From: an uncultured Caulobacterales bacterium
Lineage (GTDB): Bacteria; Pseudomonadota; Alphaproteobacteria; Caulobacterales; Caulobacteraceae
Assembly: GCA_903862425.1 (NCBI GenBank)
Contig: CAIOYC010000009.1
Coordinates: forward strand, 310,001 to 374,000
DNA: 64,000 bases
Reading direction: 5' to 3'
Shown here: piece after piece, positions 54,434 through 64,000 of the stretch
Layout of the letters: every line of letters begins with the position of its first letter
How positions within the stretch are numbered: the stretch's first letter is position 1
Position numbers and translations under genes: made by a program
The notes under the pieces: generated by a model
Database searches by the model: none
What the model saw: the letters and a program-made list of their open reading frames with translations, nothing else
What the model was told of the DNA's origin: nothing

Positions 54434-54924
54434 GGGTCCTTGCGGGCGCTGGAAGGCAGACGGATGGGTCCTCCATCGAGCAAAGATAGAACCTCGAAAT
54501 AGGCGCTGTAGCGGGTGGAGATATCAGGCCCGACGCCCTTGATCTCGTTCCGGTGGAGCACTCGCGGTGCTCCAAACAAACCGCGCCTCTCGATCCGGTC
54601 AGCATAGAGAGTGACGGCGGGGCGATACAGTAGCCAGAGTTGGCGGCCGAAGATGAGCGCGATCACGCCGGGGCCGAGAAGGGCAATATAACGCCCGACG
54701 TCTGGTTTGCCGGGCGCCAGGACGAAGAAGGCCGCGAAAGCCAGCCCGGCCAAAAGAATGACGGCGCTTACAATTGCCGTCAGATAAAGCGAGGCGCCCC
54801 GCGGTCGGACCGCATATGGCAGCTCAAACGCGTTGGGCGCCAAAGCCGGAAATTTGCCGCCGTCGATCATTCGAGCAACCTCATGCACACAACCCAGTGG
54901 TGCACGATCCAGCGATTGCGGCAT
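54415..54924 (-). CDS. Membrane protein, unknown (PH-like tail)
   Basis: A 169-residue protein with two hydrophobic helices (LYLTAIVSAVILLAGLAFAA and YIALLGPGVIALIFGRQLWL) followed by a beta-type segment (VTLYADRIERRGLFGAPRVLHRNEIKGVG ... YFEVLSLLDGGPIRLPSS) that resembles bacterial PH-like domains. ATG 54924 is used; ATG 54870 is possible. It is coupled by a 19-base overlap with the TonB-like gene, so the two probably act together. Confidence 0.7.
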   Translation of the reverse strand: MPQSLDRAPLGCVHEVARMIDGGKFPALAPNAFELPYAVRPRGASLYLTAIVSAVILLAGLAFAAFFVLAPGKPDVGRYIALLGPGVIALIFGRQLWLLYRPAVTLYADRIERRGLFGAPRVLHRNEIKGVGPDISTRYSAYFEVLSLLDGGPIRLPSSARKDPWWRHG

Positions 54925-54943
54925 GCCGTAAAGGTCTTAACGC

Positions 54944-56557
54944 TCAGCTATTCGGCAGCATGTCCAGTGCCACCGCCTCCGCCACCTTGATGCCGTCCAC
55001 AGCCGCCGAGAGGATGCCGCCGGCGTAGCCGGCGCCTTCGCCGGCGGGGTAGAGGCCGGGGGTGTTGAGGCTTTGATAGGTCGCGTCCCGGCGGATGCGG
55101 ATGGGGGAGGAGGTGCGGGTCTCCACCCCGGTCAGCATCGCGTCCGGGTGGTCGTAGCCGGGGATCTGGCGGCCGAACACGGGCAGAGCCTCGCGGATGG
55201 CGGCGATGGCGTAGTCGGGCAGGCAGCGCGCCAGATCGGTCAGGTGAACGCCGGGTTTGTAGGAGGGCGACACCGCGCCGAACTCCGCCGAGGGCCGTCC
55301 AGCCAGGAAGTCGCCAAGCTTCTGTCCCGGCGCGGCGTAAGTCCCGCCGCCTGCCGCGAAGGCTGCCTTCTCCCACTGGCGTTGCAGGGCGACGCCGGCC
55401 AGCGGGCCGCCTGGATAGTCGTCGGGCATGATGCCCACCACGATGCCGGAATTGGCGTTCCGCTCGTTGCGCGAATACTGGCTCATGCCGTTGGTGACCA
55501 CCTGGCCGACCTCCGAGGTGGCGGCGACCACGGTCCCGCCCGGACACATGCAGAAGCTGTAGACCGTGCGTCCGTTGGCGGCGTGGTGCGACAGGGCGTA
55601 GTCCGCCGCGCCGAGGTCCGGGTGCCCCGCGCAGGGGCCGAAGCGGGCGCGGTCGATCAGCGACTGTGGGTGCTCGATGCGAAAGCCGATGGAGAAGGGC
55701 TTGGCCTCGATATGCACGCCCCGATCGTGCAGCACCTGGAAGGTGTCGCGCGCGCTGTGGCCGATGGCCAGCACCACATGGTCCGCCGCGATCCGCTCGC
55801 CATCGGCCAGGACCAGGGCGCGCAGGCGGCGCTCGCCCCCCGCCGTGGTCTCGATTTCGAAGTCGTCCACCCGGGCGCCGAAGCGGTACTCGCCGCCGAG
55901 CGCCTCGATCTGCGCCCGCAGGCTCTCCACCATGGTGACGAGGCGGAAGGTGCCGATGTGCGGGTGCGCTTCGGTGAGGATCTCGCCCGGCGCGCCGGCC
56001 GTGACGAACTCGGTCAGCACCTTGCGGCCCAGATGGCGGGGGTCCTTGATCTGACTGTAGAGCTTGCCGTCGGAAAAGGTGCCGGCGCCGCCCTCGCCGA
56101 ACTGGACGTTGCTCTCCGGGTTCAGTTCGCCGCGCCGCCACAGGCCCCAGGTGTCCTTGGTGCGTTCGCGCACGACCTTGCCGCGGTCGAGGATGAGGGG
56201 GCGAAACCCCATCTGGGCCAGGATCAGCCCCGCGAACAGACCGCACGGACCCGTGCCGATCACCACCGGACGGTTGGTGAATCCCTCCGGCGCGCGAGCG
56301 ACGAAGCGATACGCCGTGTCGGGCGCTATCCCCACGCGCGGCAGGCCCCTAGCCAGGATCGCGGCCTCGTCGCGGACCGCTACGTCCACCGAATAGACCA
56401 TCAGGATGGCGGATTTCTTGCGCGCATCGTGGGCGCGGCGGGCCACATGCAGGTCGATCAGCTCGGCGTCGGCCACGCCCAGCCGCTCCAGCACCGCGGC
56501 GCGCAGCGCTTCAGGCGGATGGCCGAGTGGCAGCTTCAATTCGGTCAGACGCAACAT
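54944..56557 (-). CDS. FAD-dependent oxidoreductase (COG2509 type)
   Basis: A 537-residue flavoprotein. An N-terminal domain of about 95 residues precedes the dinucleotide fold (VVIGTGPCGLFAGLILAQMGFRPLILDRG). The group signature NVQFGEGGAGTFSDGKLYSQIKD and the later VYSFCMCPGGTVVAATSE are typical of uncharacterised FAD-dependent dehydrogenases (COG2509). A C-terminal FAD motif is GLYPAGEGAGYAGGILSAAVDGI. Substrate unknown. Stop lies 19 bases from the neighbouring gene on the same strand. Confidence 0.9.
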   Translation of the reverse strand: MLRLTELKLPLGHPPEALRAAVLERLGVADAELIDLHVARRAHDARKKSAILMVYSVDVAVRDEAAILARGLPRVGIAPDTAYRFVARAPEGFTNRPVVIGTGPCGLFAGLILAQMGFRPLILDRGKVVRERTKDTWGLWRRGELNPESNVQFGEGGAGTFSDGKLYSQIKDPRHLGRKVLTEFVTAGAPGEILTEAHPHIGTFRLVTMVESLRAQIEALGGEYRFGARVDDFEIETTAGGERRLRALVLADGERIAADHVVLAIGHSARDTFQVLHDRGVHIEAKPFSIGFRIEHPQSLIDRARFGPCAGHPDLGAADYALSHHAANGRTVYSFCMCPGGTVVAATSEVGQVVTNGMSQYSRNERNANSGIVVGIMPDDYPGGPLAGVALQRQWEKAAFAAGGGTYAAPGQKLGDFLAGRPSAEFGAVSPSYKPGVHLTDLARCLPDYAIAAIREALPVFGRQIPGYDHPDAMLTGVETRTSSPIRIRRDATYQSLNTPGLYPAGEGAGYAGGILSAAVDGIKVAEAVALDMLPNS

Positions 56558-56609
56558 AATTGGGGTCTTAGCCGCTGTTCACGCCACGGTCGATGCAACC
56601 CCCAAGTCC

Positions 56610-56704
56610 CTCATCCTGAGGCGCCCGCGAAAGCGGGCCTTGAAGGACGCACGAGCGACAATGCGTCCTTCGAGGCTTGGCTACGCCAAGCACCTCAGGA
56701 TGAG
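56610..56704. repeat. 95-bp cruciform-type repeat with a mini-hairpin in each arm
   Basis: The outer arms CTCATCCTGAGG (56610-56621) and CCTCAGGATGAG (56693-56704) pair perfectly, as do the inner arms GAAGGACGCA (56642-56651) and TGCGTCCTTC (56662-56671). Between them each side carries its own hairpin of different sequence: GCCCGC-GAAA-GCGGGC on the left (56623-56638) and CTTGGC-TAC-GCCAAG on the right (56676-56690). It lies between two divergent genes. Such repeats are widely dispersed in alphaproteobacteria. Confidence 0.88.
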
Positions 56705-56772
56705 GAGCGTGGAGACGTGAGTGGCGTGGCGGCATGCCAGGGCCTAGAACATTCGCAAAATCGGAGCATCCC

Positions 56773-58242
<1,470 letters not shown>

Positions 58243-58247
58243 GAGGC

Positions 58248-58454
58248 ATGAGCATTCGCGTAAGGAAGATCGGCCCTTTGTATAAGGCCAGCGCGTCGCC
58301 GCCCCACTCATTGAGTCGATGGACTAATCTACTGCCTCTCGTACGCGAGGAACTCGTCAGGCAACTTACTGAGAACGGGGTTCATGTTCAGGATGCGTGG
58401 GACGCCGTTCTCATGGCCGAGGCGAATCCCCGGAATCTTGGCGAGATCGACTAG
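58248..58454 (+). CDS. Small hypothetical protein
   Basis: A 68-residue protein (MSIRVRKIGPLYKASASPPH ... VREELVRQLTENGVHVQDAWDAVLMAEANPRNLGEID). I recognise no family. It starts 5 bases after the peptidase stop with AAGAGG upstream, so it could be its last cistron. The helical C-terminal half looks protein-like. Its reality is moderately supported. Confidence 0.5.
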   Translation: MSIRVRKIGPLYKASASPPHSLSRWTNLLPLVREELVRQLTENGVHVQDAWDAVLMAEANPRNLGEID

Positions 58455-58475
58455 GCTCACCAAGCACGGCCATGC

Positions 58476-59630
58476 TTAGCTGAACAGCCGCCTCGCCCGC
58501 GCCAACCGCTCGATCCCGGCGTCCAGCGTCTCGTCCTTCTTAGCGAAGCAGAGGCGGGCGATGGCGGTGACCGGCGCCTGCTCGTAGAAGGCGGAGACGG
58601 GGATGGCGGCCACTCCCGCCTCTTGCACCGCGCGCAGGCAGAAGGTGCGGTCGTCGAGCGCAATCCCCGAGGCCGGCAGGTCGATGTTGAGGAAGTAGGT
58701 GCCCTGGCTCGGCAGCACCGCGAATCCCTCCGCCTTGAGCCCCGCCGCCAGGCGATCGCGCGAGCGGGCGTAACCGGCGCGCATGTCCTCGAAATAGGCG
58801 TCGTCCTTGCCAAGGCCGTAGGCCACCGCCGCCTGCGTTCCCGGCGCGACGGTGAAGGTGAGGAACTGGTGCGCCTTGGCGATGGCGGCCGTCAGGTGCG
58901 GCGCGGCGCAGGTCCAGCCCACCTTCCAGCCGGTGAGGGAGAATATCTTGCCCGCCGAGCCGATCTTCACCGTCCGCTCGCGCATGCCCGGCATAGCGAT
59001 CAGCGGTGTGTGGACGAGCCCGCCGAAAACCACATGCTCCCACACCTCGTCGGAGATCACCGTAACGTCGTGCTGAATGCAGAGCGCCGCCAGACGGGCG
59101 AGTTGTTCGCGCGAATAGACCACCGCGCCGGGGTTGAGCGGGCTGTTCAGGATCACCAGCCGCGTCTGCGGCCCGATCACCGACAGCGCCTCGTCCGACA
59201 GGTCCCAGTGCGGCGGCTTAAGCGTAATGAACCTTGGCGCGCCGCCCGCCAGCCGCACCATGGGCAGGTAGCTGTCATAGAGGGGCTGGAGCATCACCAC
59301 CTCGTCGCCCGGCGCGACCAGGGCCAGGATGGCGGCGCTGATCGCTTCGGTCGCCCCGGCGGTGACCAGCGTCTCGGTCCGCCAATCGAGCTCCAGCCCA
59401 TGGAAGCGGGCGTAATGGACGGCGATCGTCTGTCTCAGCGCCGGCAAACCCTGCATGGGCGGATACTGGTTCGGGCCATCGAAAATGGCGCGGGCGGCGG
59501 CCTCACGCACGTCCTGCGGCCCCTCGCTGTCGGGGAAGCCCTGGCCGAGGTTCACCGCCCGGTGCTGGAGCGCCAGCGCCGACATCTCGGTGAAGACCGT
59601 GGTCTTCAGCGCCCCAAAAATCGGGTTCAT
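58476..59630 (-). CDS. Class I/II aminotransferase (YbdL/kynurenine aminotransferase-like)
   Basis: A 384-residue PLP enzyme. N-terminal AVNLGQGFPDSEGPQDVREAA, YPPMQGLPALRQTIA, VTAGATEAISAAILAL, LNSPLNPGAVVYSREQL, ISDEVWEHVVF and the Schiff-base lysine in KIGSAGKIFSLTGWKVGW. The GQGFPD opening is typical of methionine/glutamine-type YbdL and kynurenine aminotransferases, so the amino donor may be Met, Gln or an aromatic residue. It is followed upstream by a glycosyltransferase in the same direction. Confidence 0.9.
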   Translation of the reverse strand: MNPIFGALKTTVFTEMSALALQHRAVNLGQGFPDSEGPQDVREAAARAIFDGPNQYPPMQGLPALRQTIAVHYARFHGLELDWRTETLVTAGATEAISAAILALVAPGDEVVMLQPLYDSYLPMVRLAGGAPRFITLKPPHWDLSDEALSVIGPQTRLVILNSPLNPGAVVYSREQLARLAALCIQHDVTVISDEVWEHVVFGGLVHTPLIAMPGMRERTVKIGSAGKIFSLTGWKVGWTCAAPHLTAAIAKAHQFLTFTVAPGTQAAVAYGLGKDDAYFEDMRAGYARSRDRLAAGLKAEGFAVLPSQGTYFLNIDLPASGIALDDRTFCLRAVQEAGVAAIPVSAFYEQAPVTAIARLCFAKKDETLDAGIERLARARRLFS

Positions 59631-59654
59631 GGGATCGGATTCATGGGATCGCGT

Positions 59655-60860
59655 TCACGCCCGACCGATGACGAGGTTAAGGTGCGGCGGCGGGGCGGGA
59701 GCCAGGGCAGGCGCGGGTTTCGGCGCGCCGCAGAGTTCTCCATAGAGGCCGGTCAGCCCTTCGAACGTGCGTCCCCAGTCGTGCCGTTCCACCGCGCGCT
59801 GGCGGGCCGATCGGCCGACGGCTTCGAGGTCGCGGGCGAACAGGGCCTCGACCGCTTCGGCCATGGCGGCGGCGTTGGCGCGCTCGGCGAGTTGCCCGAC
59901 CTGCTCATCGACGATCTCCGCCAGACCGCCTGCCCGGACGCACACCATGGGAAGGCCCGAGGCCAGGGCCTCAAGCGCGATCAGGCCGAAGGGCTCCTTG
60001 TCGTTGGCGTGAACGAAGGCGTCGGCGGAGGCGAGCAGGCGCGCCACCACCGCCGTGTCGCTCTGGAAGTCGATGAAGGTGGCGTTTGCCTGCGGCTGGG
60101 CCAGGGCCCCGGCGCCGACCAGGACGAGATGATAGGGCGCCCCGAGCTTGGCGACGGTTTCAAGCAGCACGTCGATATTCTTCTCCCGCGCCGCGCGCCC
60201 GGCGAAGATCAGCAGGCGCGTGTCGGGCGACAGGCCGAGTTCGCGGCGCAGGCCAGCCTTGTCCGCGTTGCCCGGATGGAAACGCTCCGTATCCACGCCC
60301 AGCGCCTGCACCCTCACCCCCGGCACGCCCGCATAGGCCAACCGCTCGGCGATGTGCCGGCTCGGCGCCACCACCTGGTCGAAACGGCGGAAGAAGGCGG
60401 CCCAGCGGCGGCGCACGGGCGGTTCGGCCCACTCGCCGATATGCAGAGCGGCCAGGGCGGCGGGATCGGTGTGGCAGAAGCCCACCACGGGGATGCCCAG
60501 CCGCTCCCCGGCCTCCAGCGCCGCATGGCCGGGTCCGAAAGGGTCTCCGGCCTCGATCACGTCGGGTTGCAGCGCCACCAGCTTGTCGGCCCATTTGCGG
60601 ATGGACACCGGATAGCGATAGCCGTTGGCGAAGGGGAGCCGGGCGGCGGCGATGGTGACCTTGCCGTGATTGTCCGCGCCGTTCTCCTCGCCGGGCGCGA
60701 CCAGGGTGTGGCGCACGCCGGGTCGAGCCTTCGCCAGCCAGGCCTGCTTGGCCAGCAGGTACCGTTTCACTCCGCCGCTTCTTGGGGCGAACAACATGGT
60801 GGTATCGACCAGGTGGGGCCGGGCGTCGCCCTCCACGGATCCGCCGGACCACGCGCCCAT
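59655..60860 (-). CDS. Glycosyltransferase family 4 (GT-B) protein
   Basis: A 401-residue GT-B enzyme. N-terminal acceptor domain with FAPRSGGVKRYLLAKQAWL and VIEAGDPFGPGHAALEAG; C-terminal donor domain with LLIFAGRAAREKNIDVLLE and the EX7E motif in HANDKEPFGLIALEALASGLPMVCV. It resembles mannosyl/glucosyl transferases of the mgtA type. ATG 60860 is used; the frame extends to a TTG at 60938. Acceptor unknown. Ends 24 bases before the aminotransferase start. Confidence 0.9.
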   Translation of the reverse strand: MGAWSGGSVEGDARPHLVDTTMLFAPRSGGVKRYLLAKQAWLAKARPGVRHTLVAPGEENGADNHGKVTIAAARLPFANGYRYPVSIRKWADKLVALQPDVIEAGDPFGPGHAALEAGERLGIPVVGFCHTDPAALAALHIGEWAEPPVRRRWAAFFRRFDQVVAPSRHIAERLAYAGVPGVRVQALGVDTERFHPGNADKAGLRRELGLSPDTRLLIFAGRAAREKNIDVLLETVAKLGAPYHLVLVGAGALAQPQANATFIDFQSDTAVVARLLASADAFVHANDKEPFGLIALEALASGLPMVCVRAGGLAEIVDEQVGQLAERANAAAMAEAVEALFARDLEAVGRSARQRAVERHDWGRTFEGLTGLYGELCGAPKPAPALAPAPPPHLNLVIGRA

Positions 60861-61050
60861 CGCCCTCGCCGGTCGACGTGCATGGCCTTCTCGGCGGACT
60901 TCAAGGTCGAACACCAATGGCGCCCCCTTTCCACTCAAGCTTTAGGACTTTACGTCCAAACCCCAGGATGCGTTCCGTTCCCCGAACCCACACAGTCGTG
61001 AAGCTCATGCGAACGGTCAAGCTTGTCGAAAACGGGGCGGGTCTGATCTC

Positions 61051-62208
61051 ATGGTGGTGATGATCGCGGGAGGCGGCATCGGCGGACTGAGCCTGGCCGT
61101 GGCTCTTGCGCGTCAGGGACTGACTTCGGTCGTGATCGAGCAGGCGGCGGCGATCGACGAGGTCGGCGCAGGTATCCAGATCGGGCCGAACGCCACGCGG
61201 GTGCTGCGCGGCTGGGGCCTTGGTGAGGCGTTGGACCGGGTAGCCGTCACGCCGGTTGCGGCCGAGGTGCGCGATGCGGCGACGGGGCGCCTGCTGGTCG
61301 CCAACCGGCTGGGCCCGGCGGCGCAGGGGCGCTGGGGCGATAGCTATCTCACCATCACCCGCGCCGCTCTGCAGGGATTGCTGCTGGCGGCGGCGCAGAC
61401 CAGCGGACGGGTCGAGATCAGGCTAGGGCATAGCGTGATCGGGGCGACGAGCGACGGCGGCCGCGCGGGCGCCGCCCTGTCGAACGGCGAGACCTTATCC
61501 GGCGAAGCCCTGATCGGCTGCGACGGCCTGCATTCAGTGATGCAGGGCGCGGTGCTGACCGCCTCTCCACCGCGCTTCACTCGGCAGACGGCCTGGCGGG
61601 GCCTCGCGCGCATGCCGACCGAGGGCGAAACCCGGGTACAGGTCTGGACGGGGCCTAGCCGCCATTTCGTCCGCTATCCGGTGGGGCCGGGGCTGGTGAA
61701 CATGGTCGGCGTGGTCGAGGCGCGGGCGGACGAGGTCGAATCCTGGACCGCGATGGGGCAGGGCGCTGACCTCGCCGCCGCGTTTGCCGATTGGCCCGAG
61801 CCCGTGCGCGCCACTATCGCAGCGGTGGACCGGCCCTGGCGCAGCGCCCTCCATGACCGCGCGCCGCTGACGTGCTGGAGCCGGGGGCGGATCAGCCTGC
61901 TCGGCGACGCGGCCCATCCGATGCTGCCCTTCCTGGCGCAGGGCGCGGCCATGGCCATCGAAGATGCCGAGGTGCTGGCCCGTCTCCTCGGCGCGGGTGG
62001 AGCGGTGGACGCGGCGCTGGCGGCCTATGAACACGCTCGTCTTCCACGCACGGCAAAGGTCCAGGCCTGGGCCAGCCGCAACGCGACCCTTTTCCATCTG
62101 CCCCCGCTGGTTTCCACCGGTGTATTCGGCGCTGCCAGGTTGCTCGACCGGGTGCGGAGCGTGGAGCCTGAAGCGCGGTTCGACTGGCTCTATGGCTGGA
62201 CGCCCTGA
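61051..62208 (+). CDS. FAD-dependent monooxygenase (aromatic hydroxylase type)
   Basis: A 385-residue class A flavoprotein monooxygenase. FAD dinucleotide motif MIAGGGIGGLSLAVALARQGL, then IDEVGAGIQIGPNATRVL, the DG motif LIGCDGLHSVM, and the GD motif ISLLGDAAHPMLPFLAQGAAMAIEDAEVLA. It resembles salicylate or 3-hydroxybenzoate hydroxylases, but substrate cannot be assigned. Starts at 61051 or 61060. Its 3' end overlaps the convergent antiporter gene by 19 bases. Confidence 0.9.
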   Translation: MVVMIAGGGIGGLSLAVALARQGLTSVVIEQAAAIDEVGAGIQIGPNATRVLRGWGLGEALDRVAVTPVAAEVRDAATGRLLVANRLGPAAQGRWGDSYLTITRAALQGLLLAAAQTSGRVEIRLGHSVIGATSDGGRAGAALSNGETLSGEALIGCDGLHSVMQGAVLTASPPRFTRQTAWRGLARMPTEGETRVQVWTGPSRHFVRYPVGPGLVNMVGVVEARADEVESWTAMGQGADLAAAFADWPEPVRATIAAVDRPWRSALHDRAPLTCWSRGRISLLGDAAHPMLPFLAQGAAMAIEDAEVLARLLGAGGAVDAALAAYEHARLPRTAKVQAWASRNATLFHLPPLVSTGVFGAARLLDRVRSVEPEARFDWLYGWTP

Positions 62209-63416
62209 AAACGTTTCACCAGGGCCGGGAAGCTCAGCCCCTGCACCACCACCGAGAAGGCCACCACGGCGTAGGTGATTGATAGGATAAGCCCCTTGGA
62301 TGGACCCGGCGGTAGTGTCTGGGCCAAGGCCAGGGACAAGGCGCCGTGCAGGCCGCCCCAGACCAGTAAGGGTATCGCCCCGCGCTCGGCGCGTTTCAGA
62401 GCGAAGAAGGCGCCCCACGGCGCCACGACGATCAGCCGCGCCACGACCACCAGTATGATCGCCGCAACCCACAGCCCGATGTCGCGGACGTGGAGTTTCA
62501 CGACCAGAAGCTCGAGTCCGAGGAGGAGGAACAGGAGGGCGTTCAGTATTTCGTCAACGAGGGTCCAGAACCCGGTCACATAGCGATGAGTGACCTCGCT
62601 CATGGCCGAGGCGGCTTTCCGGTCGCCGATCAGCAGGCCCGCGGCCACGGCGGCGATGGGGCCGGACAGATGCAGCGCCTGGGCCAGGGCGTAGACGCCG
62701 GCCGCGAGCGCCAGGGTCAGCGTCACCTCCACCGCATAGTCGTCGATGGTCCGCATCAGCCGGATCACGCTCCACCCACCCGCAAGTCCGATGGCGAGAC
62801 CGCCCACCGCCTCCAGCACCACCAGCCCCCCCGTCTGCCAGACGTTGGGCGCCTGGCCCTCCGTGATCAGCGCCGCTATGGCGGTGAAAACGACGATGCC
62901 GACGCCATCGTTGAACAGGGCCTCTCCTTGCAACACCGTGCGCAAGGTGACGGACAGGCCCTCGCCCTTCACCGTCGCCAGAACGGCGATGGGGTCGGTC
63001 GGGCTGACCAGGGCGCCGAAGGCCAAAGCCCAGACGAGCGGCAACTCCAGCCCCAGCGCTCGCGCCGCCAACCAGAGACCGCCGCCGACCAGTACGGTCG
63101 AGACGAGCACTCCGAGCGTCGCCAGGGTCCATACCGATAACCTTCGCCGTCGCATCTCCGCCAGATCCACCTGCGTCGCCCCGGCGAACAGCAGAAAGGC
63201 CAGCATGTAGCCCATGACCGTCTCGGAGAAGTCGACCTGCCGCGCCAACGCGACCAGGTTCTCGCTGTAGGCGCCGAGCAGCGGCGTCGCCGCTGGAAGG
63301 GCCGCTCCGGCCAAAAGCATGGCGACGCCGCTCGGCAGCTTCAGCCAGCGCGCATTGATCCAGCCCACGCAGGCCACGAGGGTCAGGAAGACGGCGGCGA
63401 GCTGGAAGGGGGTCAT
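62190..63416 (-). CDS. Na+/H+ antiporter (CPA1 family)
   Basis: A 408-residue inner-membrane antiporter with about 12 hydrophobic helices. The transport signature is FGALVSPTDPIAVLATVKGEGL, followed by LQGEALFNDGVGIVVF, both typical of CPA1 (NhaP/NHE) exchangers. LLFLLLGLELLVVKL and VWGGLHGALSLALAQTLP are also family-typical. ATG 63416 is chosen; upstream sequence to 63473 does not look like part of the protein. Ion choice (Na+ or K+) cannot be told. Confidence 0.92.
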   Translation of the reverse strand: MTPFQLAAVFLTLVACVGWINARWLKLPSGVAMLLAGAALPAATPLLGAYSENLVALARQVDFSETVMGYMLAFLLFAGATQVDLAEMRRRRLSVWTLATLGVLVSTVLVGGGLWLAARALGLELPLVWALAFGALVSPTDPIAVLATVKGEGLSVTLRTVLQGEALFNDGVGIVVFTAIAALITEGQAPNVWQTGGLVVLEAVGGLAIGLAGGWSVIRLMRTIDDYAVEVTLTLALAAGVYALAQALHLSGPIAAVAAGLLIGDRKAASAMSEVTHRYVTGFWTLVDEILNALLFLLLGLELLVVKLHVRDIGLWVAAIILVVVARLIVVAPWGAFFALKRAERGAIPLLVWGGLHGALSLALAQTLPPGPSKGLILSITYAVVAFSVVVQGLSFPALVKRFQGVQP

Positions 63417-63578
63417 GAAGCGGCATCCGGCGAGGCAGGGGTCATCTGCCAAGGTGTGACGGGACCCGGCCACAAGTGCGGTTTACGAACAAGCCTCGAC
63501 GAAATCTGACGCCCGCTTTTTCCCCCGCAGTCCGCCGACCCGGTTGGAAAACGCGGTTGGCCTGTGCAAGCTTGGGCT

Positions 63579-64000
63579 ATGAGCCGTTACATCGCCGCCA
63601 TCGACCAGGGCACCACCTCGTCCCGCTGCATCGTCTTCGACAAGGACGGGACGATCGCCGCCTCCGCCCAGAAGGAGCACCGCCAGATCTATCCCCGCCC
63701 TGGCTGGGTTGAGCACGATGCGGAGGAGATCTGGGCCAACACCGAGACGGTGATCGCCGGCGCGCTGGCCAAGCTGGACCTAAAGCCCGGCGACCTCGCC
63801 GCCGTGGGCGTCACCAACCAGCGCGAAACCACGGTGATCTGGCGCAAGGCCGACGGCAAGCCGATCCACAACGCCATCGTCTGGCAGGACGCCCGCACCG
63901 CCACCATGGTCGCCAAGCTGGCGGAGGAGGGCGGTCAGGATCGATTCCGCGCCAAGACCGGCCTGCCGCTCGCCACCTATTTCTCCGGGCCGAAGATCGC
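63579..64000 (+). CDS. glpK: Glycerol kinase (3' end outside window)
   Basis: The first 140 or so residues of a FGGY-family kinase that phosphorylates glycerol to glycerol 3-phosphate. It shows [19 protein letters not shown] (ATP-binding phosphate loop), [17 protein letters not shown] and [28 protein letters not shown], which are diagnostic for GlpK. ATG 63579 is chosen from family starts. The gene runs off the end of the window at 64000. Confidence 0.95.
   Translation, partial: MSRYIAAIDQGTTSSRCIVFDKDGTIAASAQKEHRQIYPRPGWVEHDAEEIWANTETVIAGALAKLDLKPGDLAAVGVTNQRETTVIWRKADGKPIHNAIVWQDARTATMVAKLAEEGGQDRFRAKTGLPLATYFSGPKI

Overview
The window reads as a contiguous piece of a GC-rich alphaproteobacterial chromosome, most likely from the Caulobacteraceae (Caulobacter / Phenylobacterium / Brevundimonas relatives). 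This is an inference. It rests on an HdaA-type DnaA regulator beside ppk/ppx, a PseB/PseC pair, an NDUFA12-mlaD-DUF2155-aat block, rnpB directly upstream of a mraZ-led division cluster, an S46 peptidase, and dense gene packing with many GTG/TTG starts. I see no phage, plasmid, IS transposase, CRISPR array or tRNA gene.

Layout. 1-4.1 kb: end of an S46 dipeptidyl peptidase, a lipocalin-like protein, a nucleoside transporter and a glutathione transferase. 4.1-6.4 kb: divergent pseB and pseC, the first two steps of pseudaminic-acid-type flagellin sugar synthesis. 6.4-7.1 kb: a gene-free stretch with two inverted repeats. 7.1-15.2 kb: purN/purM, a pair of 77-bp palindromic elements, rnd, a GFA-family protein, ppx, ppk and hdaA. 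15.3-31 kb: aspS, two secreted pentapeptide-repeat proteins, a DUF2059 protein, a GNAT enzyme, a catalytically degenerate NrdJ-like protein, NDUFA12, mlaD, DUF2155, aat, small envelope proteins, mrp, serB, miaA and tRNA/nucleoside enzymes. 31-41.8 kb: a polyprenyl synthase, a WecA-like transferase, an aspartate aminotransferase, a fused 5-oxoprolinase interrupted in frame by a palindromic repeat, a TerB-DnaJ protein and an amidase. 42-43.7 kb: an AT-rich intergenic region and a Phd-PAS fusion protein. 43.7-53.4 kb: rnpB and the dcw cluster mraZ-rsmH-ftsL-ftsI-murE-murF-mraY-murD. 53.4-64 kb: a TonB-like membrane protein, an FAD oxidoreductase, an M20 peptidase, an aminotransferase, a glycosyltransferase, an FAD monooxygenase, a Na+/H+ antiporter and the start of glpK.

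How genes work together. The dcw genes overlap by 1-8 bases and form one transcription unit for septal peptidoglycan, probably controlled by MraZ at three CCCA boxes spaced exactly 10 bp apart. In this sequence murE carries an in-frame amber codon. The hdaA-ppk-ppx unit puts a replication-initiation regulator beside polyphosphate metabolism. purM-purN are translationally coupled, and serB and miaA diverge from overlapping start codons.

The most unusual signals are: (i) two oppositely oriented 77-bp CTAG-ended palindromes with compensatory stem changes, the second ending exactly at the rnd start codon; (ii) the murE amber codon; (iii) a 96-bp palindromic repeat inserted in frame inside the 5-oxoprolinase gene; (iv) a class II ribonucleotide reductase paralogue that keeps its C-terminal TSCPD and zinc-ribbon regions but appears to have lost the catalytic core; and (v) a Phd/YefM antitoxin-type domain fused to two PAS domains, with no toxin gene beside it.
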